11,006 nucleotides of DNA from Bacteroidota bacterium. Its GTDB lineage: Bacteria; Bacteroidota; Ignavibacteria; UBA10030. Below, in pieces: positions 7,396 to 11,006 of this stretch. A program made the position numbers and the translations under genes. The notes beneath the pieces were generated by a model that made no database searches, was not told where the DNA came from, and saw only the letters and a program-made list of their open reading frames with translations. Location of the stretch: assembly GCA_003453835.1 (NCBI GenBank), contig DMMN01000183.1:25462-36467 (forward strand). The letters are read 5' to 3'. The stretch's first letter is position 1. Every line of letters begins with the position of its first letter.

Positions 7396-8856
7396 TTATG
7401 ATCCCTCGCGCGCCTGCGGTTTGCTGGCGGACTGCTTCTTGCCGGTCGATTCCTTGAAGATCTCCGCGTACAGTGGGTCGCGTGGAACGCAACCGGCCGG
7501 GAACTGGCCGAGGTCGTTGTGTTTGGAGCGCATCAAGTTGGTGCAATGACTTACGGCAATACAGACGTTCGACGACTTGAGCTTCCCAAGCGTGAGCGCA
7601 TCATGGGCATAATCCGGATACGCAATAGCGCCGCGCCCGGTGGCAACGATCGTGACTCGTTTTCTTCTGATGTTTGATTCTCCGGCGTTGATCAGAAAAT
7701 GCCGAAGCCAACTGTACCCCGTTCCCACAACCACAAGATCGGGGAACGCCTGCTGAATTGCCCCCGTGATTCTGAAATGCCTGTCGATGCCCGAAAGCGG
7801 ATGTTCCGGAGGAACATATCCGTCGATCGGCGCATGCTCGAACGGCCTCCCAATGTGCATATTATAGTAGGGACTTCCCATCGATACGTTGATCATCTTT
7901 ACGCCATGATCGTGAAGGAGTCCGACGAGCTGGAGCGGCTCTGAGAGCTCTTCTTTCAGCGGATTGTGCCGATCAACGCCGAAACTGTATGGATAGGGAA
8001 CGGAAAACGGGAGCGGCTTCCCGAGGCCGGTCGAAGGATCTTTCTCGTACGGAATTCCGTCGTAGGCATTGATGCGGGAGGCAATGATGAGCTTGTCGCC
8101 GAGCTCGTTGTGAATCTTACCGAGGATGTTCCGAATGAACCTCGTCCGGTTTTCAAAGCTCCCGCCGTACTTCCCCTCCCGCGTGTGGGCACCAAGAAGC
8201 TCGTTAAGCAGATACGTGTGGCACTGCTTCACATCGACGAAATCGAATCCGAGTCTGTAGACTCGCTCTACGGCCTCGACAAACATATCTTCCGTGCGCT
8301 CCAGATCTCCGTCAGTCACCAGCGGGTAGTCTGTGGGAATTTTGATGCCGTTCTTCTTATCGAGATACGTCACACTGTCCACTTGTGGATGATGATACGC
8401 GATGATGGGCTTCTGATAGCTCCAACGACCGGAGTGCGTCAATTGCAGGCCGACCATGAGATCGTCATCCCGGTCGTAGACCTGCCGGTGAGCCGCGCGA
8501 GTTTTCTTCAACATCAGCTCAAAGTCGGGCATGTTCCGCTCGTTGAGGAGTAACTGTCGCGGATTTGCCAAAGCATCCGGGACGATGGCCGTCGCCTCGC
8601 CCCAAATAAGCTTTGCCCCTCCTTGACCGAAACGTTCCCAACGACGAAACGTTAGATCGCCGGGCTTTCCATCTAGCGTCCCGTCGCATCCTTCCATCGG
8701 ATGTATACCGATGGCGTTTCCGATGGTGCGATCCCCGATTTTGACGGGGCGGGCAACCGCTTCAAGCTTCTCGTCGAAGGTGATATCGACACCATAGAGC
8801 TTGCAGTCTCTTCTCAGATCGTCGAGCGACTTGTATGTGAAGTACTTTTCAGGCAC
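7396..8856 (-). CDS. NADH:flavin oxidoreductase, Old Yellow Enzyme/FadH-like, with a reduced Fe-S site
   Basis: The protein has 486 residues. The FMN-binding TIM-barrel signatures are clear: GNAIGIHPMEGCDG (46-59), QLTHSGRW (138-145), DFVDVKQCHTYLLNELL (205-221) with His213 in the active-site position, then THTREGKY-like text reading HTREGKYGGSFENRTRF (224-240), and VVVGTGYSW (375-383). Relatives use NAD(P)H to reduce C=C bonds next to a carbonyl, or demethylate or dehydroxylate related compounds. At the C-terminus, Cys432, Cys438 and Cys456 stand where FadH-type enzymes bind a 4Fe-4S cluster with four cysteines (CX2CX3CX11C). Here one Cys is missing and the spacing differs. The FAD/NAD(P) domains of the roughly 670-residue FadH group are absent, while the protein is about 120 residues longer than a minimal OYE. 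GTG at 8856 is the start: GAGGA lies 5 nt upstream and no in-frame ATG occurs before residue 54. Cytoplasmic. Confidence 0.9.
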   Translation of the reverse strand: MPEKYFTYKSLDDLRRDCKLYGVDITFDEKLEAVARPVKIGDRTIGNAIGIHPMEGCDGTLDGKPGDLTFRRWERFGQGGAKLIWGEATAIVPDALANPRQLLLNERNMPDFELMLKKTRAAHRQVYDRDDDLMVGLQLTHSGRWSYQKPIIAYHHPQVDSVTYLDKKNGIKIPTDYPLVTDGDLERTEDMFVEAVERVYRLGFDFVDVKQCHTYLLNELLGAHTREGKYGGSFENRTRFIRNILGKIHNELGDKLIIASRINAYDGIPYEKDPSTGLGKPLPFSVPYPYSFGVDRHNPLKEELSEPLQLVGLLHDHGVKMINVSMGSPYYNMHIGRPFEHAPIDGYVPPEHPLSGIDRHFRITGAIQQAFPDLVVVGTGYSWLRHFLINAGESNIRRKRVTIVATGRGAIAYPDYAHDALTLGKLKSSNVCIAVSHCTNLMRSKHNDLGQFPAGCVPRDPLYAEIFKESTGKKQSASKPQAREGS

Positions 8857-8898
8857 ATGATTCCTCAGGCTACAGCAGACTGGAATCCGATCTTCGGC
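8857..8898 (-). other. 42-bp gap between glycosidase-like and flavin oxidoreductase genes
   Basis: The gap holds the Shine-Dalgarno site of the next gene and a 6-bp inverted repeat, GGAATC (8882-8887) with GATTCC (8859-8864), separated by 17 nt. In the transcript the 3' arm overlaps the GAGGA site. No terminator T-run is seen. Confidence 0.35.
8862..8866 (-). promoter_or_regulatory. Ribosome binding site deciding the GTG start of the flavin oxidoreductase
   Basis: GAGGA on the minus strand lies 5 nt before the GTG at 8856. An overlapping ATG at 8858 is in another frame and gives no long product, so the site supports GTG as the true start. Confidence 0.7.
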
Positions 8899-11006
8899 TT
8901 AGATGCTCATTTCGATGGCGATGTTCTTCTTCGGCAATGGCAAGGTGAGGGAACCGTCGACAATTTGCATCTTCATCCCGTCGACGGATGCGGTGTGTTT
9001 CCCGACTGCGCGTTGGAGGTGGAGACCAACCTCATGACCATGGACAACGAGCTTTGCATTGACCGTGTCCAGGCCGGCAAGCATGCGTGGCCGAAGTACG
9101 AGGTTTCTGGGGTTCGGGCGAACTCCAAGAACATGGTGCACGAAGAACGTCACGATCTCCGCCCAAGTCCACACTACGACTCCAACGGGCGGAAGAGGAG
9201 GCACGGGCCGATCGACATAGCACTCGAGCCAGGCACCCGCCTTTCCTCCCGTGATGCCGAGCATCCAGCGAAGCGCTCGCCAAACCTTTTCATCGTTCCC
9301 GGCTTCGAGGTACGACCTGGCAAGAAACATCGTGGCAAAGGGCCACGGCCCCGGGGAATCGGGTTCCGACGTGAGGTGATAGCGCCCGTAGCCGCCCATC
9401 GTCCAACGCTGGTTCCAGAGAAGTTCCATGGCTTCCAGTGTCTTGGCGGCGAGCGGGCTTTTGGGATCCACAAGCCCCAGCATGATGGGCATGACGCTTG
9501 AAGTGTCCGGCTCACAATAGGAGATGCTCTCTACATTGAGAGGGACGCCGGGAGGCATCGCCTTTCGATTCGGAGGCTCGAATGTTCTCTGCACCTCGCC
9601 GTTCGCCAATCGGCGTTTAATGAATCTGCCGCCATCGACAAGGGAAAACCTGGGATGATCCAGAAACGATTGCTTCATCAACCGCGAGACGGATTCCCAC
9701 GTTCTTGCGTTGGCTGGCTCACCCAGGTGAGTTGCCATTTGCGATGCCAGCTCGAGTCCGATGATGTTCCAGACCTGATAGGCAAGCTCGTACCCTTCTT
9801 TTACACCAAAGGCTGCATCGCGTTCCCAGTACTCTCGTGAGTTTTTCACAAGGCCGATGGTTGGATCCATGAAGACCGGCTTGAGAACATAGTTGGCAAC
9901 CGCTTTGATTTTCGACCAATACTCCTTGATGAGACTATCATCCCCCGTCCACACCCAATGAGTCCATAGAGCATAGATCAATTCTCCGTTCTGGTCAAGT
10001 TCAATGGTTTCCGGAGGCCTATGCCGGCTGGCATCAATTGCTCGCCCTTCGTCATCCACCGAATAGGTAAGCATGCGGCGGATGAGGGATTCTGCAATAC
10101 TCGCTTGACCGGCGAGCGTGGCTCCCACTGCGACCATACTGCTATCCCGAACCCACTCGAAGTTGTACTGCCAGATGCCGGCATCCATTTTTCCCGATCT
10201 GGCGACTGCGGCGCGAATTCCGGATTTTGATGCATCAAAAAGGTGATTCAACCCTGCATCGGCGGTCTTGAAAATCGTTTGACTGCGCCAGTATTCCTCC
10301 GTCTCATTCCGCATCACCTCCACGCCTTTCTTCTCAAACTCCTCTCGGGACTGATTCAGCGTCAGGACGATAGTCGCCGTCCGATGCTCGCCGGCAGGAA
10401 TATCTCCAACTCGAATACTCAGATGCCGGTCACCGGCTGTTGCCTCACCCAAGGTAAAAAGTTGCAGGGTTTGATACCCTGCGGCTGTCAACGTCATGCG
10501 AACGCGGTCGACATGATATTCATCGAAGAACATCAGGTTGGGATAGAGCAGCACATTGGCCGTTGCTTTTACCTGGCTCGCGCGCTTGTTCTGAATAGTC
10601 ACGGTTCGAATCAACGCTGAATCGTTGATCGGGCAGAACAACTCTTCCCGGATGAGACATCCTGCGGCTTCCCATTCAATGACAACTGTGGGCACACCGC
10701 TTGGATATTCCCATCGGACAGTGGAGCTGGTGTAGTCGGGGGAGTATCCCTTGCCATCGATAAGGGCAGACACTCGGGAGTTTTGAAGCCCACGCTCGGG
10801 ATGATAGAGATACGTACTGATCTTGCGGGCAAAATGTTCGGCAGACATCAGAAGTAGACCACAATGCGTGCCGTATTCCGGTTTTGGGGAGGTCTGCAAC
10901 GCTGCAAGGATGATTCCGTTGCCGAGGAGAAAGTATTCCGTTCCAGGATTATTGGATTGATAGTCGTGATGGAGTTTCTGCTCCTGACCCAACGAATTTT
11001 GGTCAC
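8899..11006 (-). CDS. Six-hairpin glycosidase-like protein (GH15/GH63-type fold), 5' end missing
   Basis: The frame is open from the right edge to the TAA at 8899, about 702 residues in view. A TTG at 10992 could serve as a start, but the frame stays open upstream of it, so the true start is probably outside the window. Numbering from that TTG, residues about 10-235 look like a beta-sandwich (PGTEYFLLGNGIILAALQ, 16-33). Residues about 245-630 look like an (alpha/alpha)6 toroid with WQYNFEWVRDSSMVAVGATL (274-293), the WxRD-type substrate-binding segment of GH15-like enzymes; ELDQNGELIYALWTHW (331-346); and GVVVWTWAEIVTFFVHHVLG (604-623). A small beta-domain closes the protein (640-697). The acidic pairs Glu279/Asp283 and Glu331/Asp333/Glu337, and Glu612, are candidate active-site residues. 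It is probably an inverting exo-acting or debranching glycosidase, but no precise family can be named. Location is unknown because the N-terminus is missing. Confidence 0.78.
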   Translation of the reverse strand, partial: DQNSLGQEQKLHHDYQSNNPGTEYFLLGNGIILAALQTSPKPEYGTHCGLLLMSAEHFARKISTYLYHPERGLQNSRVSALIDGKGYSPDYTSSTVRWEYPSGVPTVVIEWEAAGCLIREELFCPINDSALIRTVTIQNKRASQVKATANVLLYPNLMFFDEYHVDRVRMTLTAAGYQTLQLFTLGEATAGDRHLSIRVGDIPAGEHRTATIVLTLNQSREEFEKKGVEVMRNETEEYWRSQTIFKTADAGLNHLFDASKSGIRAAVARSGKMDAGIWQYNFEWVRDSSMVAVGATLAGQASIAESLIRRMLTYSVDDEGRAIDASRHRPPETIELDQNGELIYALWTHWVWTGDDSLIKEYWSKIKAVANYVLKPVFMDPTIGLVKNSREYWERDAAFGVKEGYELAYQVWNIIGLELASQMATHLGEPANARTWESVSRLMKQSFLDHPRFSLVDGGRFIKRRLANGEVQRTFEPPNRKAMPPGVPLNVESISYCEPDTSSVMPIMLGLVDPKSPLAAKTLEAMELLWNQRWTMGGYGRYHLTSEPDSPGPWPFATMFLARSYLEAGNDEKVWRALRWMLGITGGKAGAWLECYVDRPVPPLPPVGVVVWTWAEIVTFFVHHVLGVRPNPRNLVLRPRMLAGLDTVNAKLVVHGHEVGLHLQRAVGKHTASVDGMKMQIVDGSLTLPLPKKNIAIEMSI

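Larger units (their letters stand above)
1..11006 (-). other. Seven-gene putative operon (both ends cut by the window)
   Basis: All seven genes lie on the minus strand. In transcription order the junctions are +42 bp, +13 bp, a 4-bp ATGA overlap, +59 bp, +23 bp and +6 bp. No gap is large enough for an obvious independent promoter plus terminator, and no gene is divergent, so co-transcription is the simplest reading. The promoter must lie right of base 11006 or further upstream. The contents are carbohydrate-active enzymes plus small-molecule redox, amino-transfer and hydrolysis enzymes, consistent with a catabolic locus for one glycan or glycoside. No regulator or transporter is in view. The operon call rests on spacing only. 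Confidence 0.75.

Noticed and set aside
6480..7457. Long plus-strand open frame of 325 codons opposite the Gfo/Idh/MocA gene
   Set aside because: It lies antisense to a gene with clear family motifs, runs past its start into the next gene, and its product shows no domain. The same holds for plus-strand frames at 114-746, 1050-1661, 5002-5640 and 8701-9501.
1..11006. Defence system, phage, mobile element or CRISPR locus
   Set aside because: No nuclease, helicase, integrase, transposase, direct-repeat array or inverted terminal repeats were seen; all genes are metabolic.

Overview
The window is about 11 kb of bacterial DNA with moderately high GC. It is packed with seven protein-coding genes, all on the minus strand, so transcription runs from right to left. 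Both ends are cut inside a gene. Every gap between genes is 59 bp or less. One junction is a 4-bp ATGA overlap, and the others are gaps of 6, 13, 23, 42 and 59 bp. This is the layout of a single operon whose promoter and first codons lie beyond the right edge. I see no tRNA, rRNA, CRISPR array, insertion sequence or convincing terminator. The gene mix (twin-arginine heparinase-like lyase, Gfo/Idh/MocA oxidoreductase, two-domain metal hydrolase) resembles glycan-degrading loci of environmental, often uncultured, bacteria. No phylum marker is present, so I do not assign a lineage.

In transcription order: (1) a six-hairpin glycosidase-like protein, 5' end missing (8899-11006); (2) an Old Yellow Enzyme/FadH-like flavin oxidoreductase with a GTG start (7396-8856); (3) a Gfo/Idh/MocA NAD(P)-dependent oxidoreductase (6363-7382); (4) a Tat-exported heparinase II/III-family polysaccharide lyase (4345-6366); (5) a class III PLP aminotransferase of the glutamate-1-semialdehyde aminomutase type (3038-4285); (6) a duplicated amidohydrolase-2 protein whose first half has lost its metal-binding residues (1392-3014); (7) a predicted secreted protein of unrecognised family, 3' end missing (1-1385).

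The working reading is a catabolic operon for an unusual, probably uronic-acid-containing or modified glycan. An exported lyase and one or two carbohydrate-active proteins would cut the polymer. The soluble enzymes (sugar dehydrogenase, ene-reductase, aminotransferase, and a lactonase or decarboxylase-type hydrolase) would then process the released sugar. Each family call is well supported by motifs. The joint pathway and its substrate are inference. No transporter, SusC/D pair, sulfatase or regulator is visible, so the locus is only partly captured.
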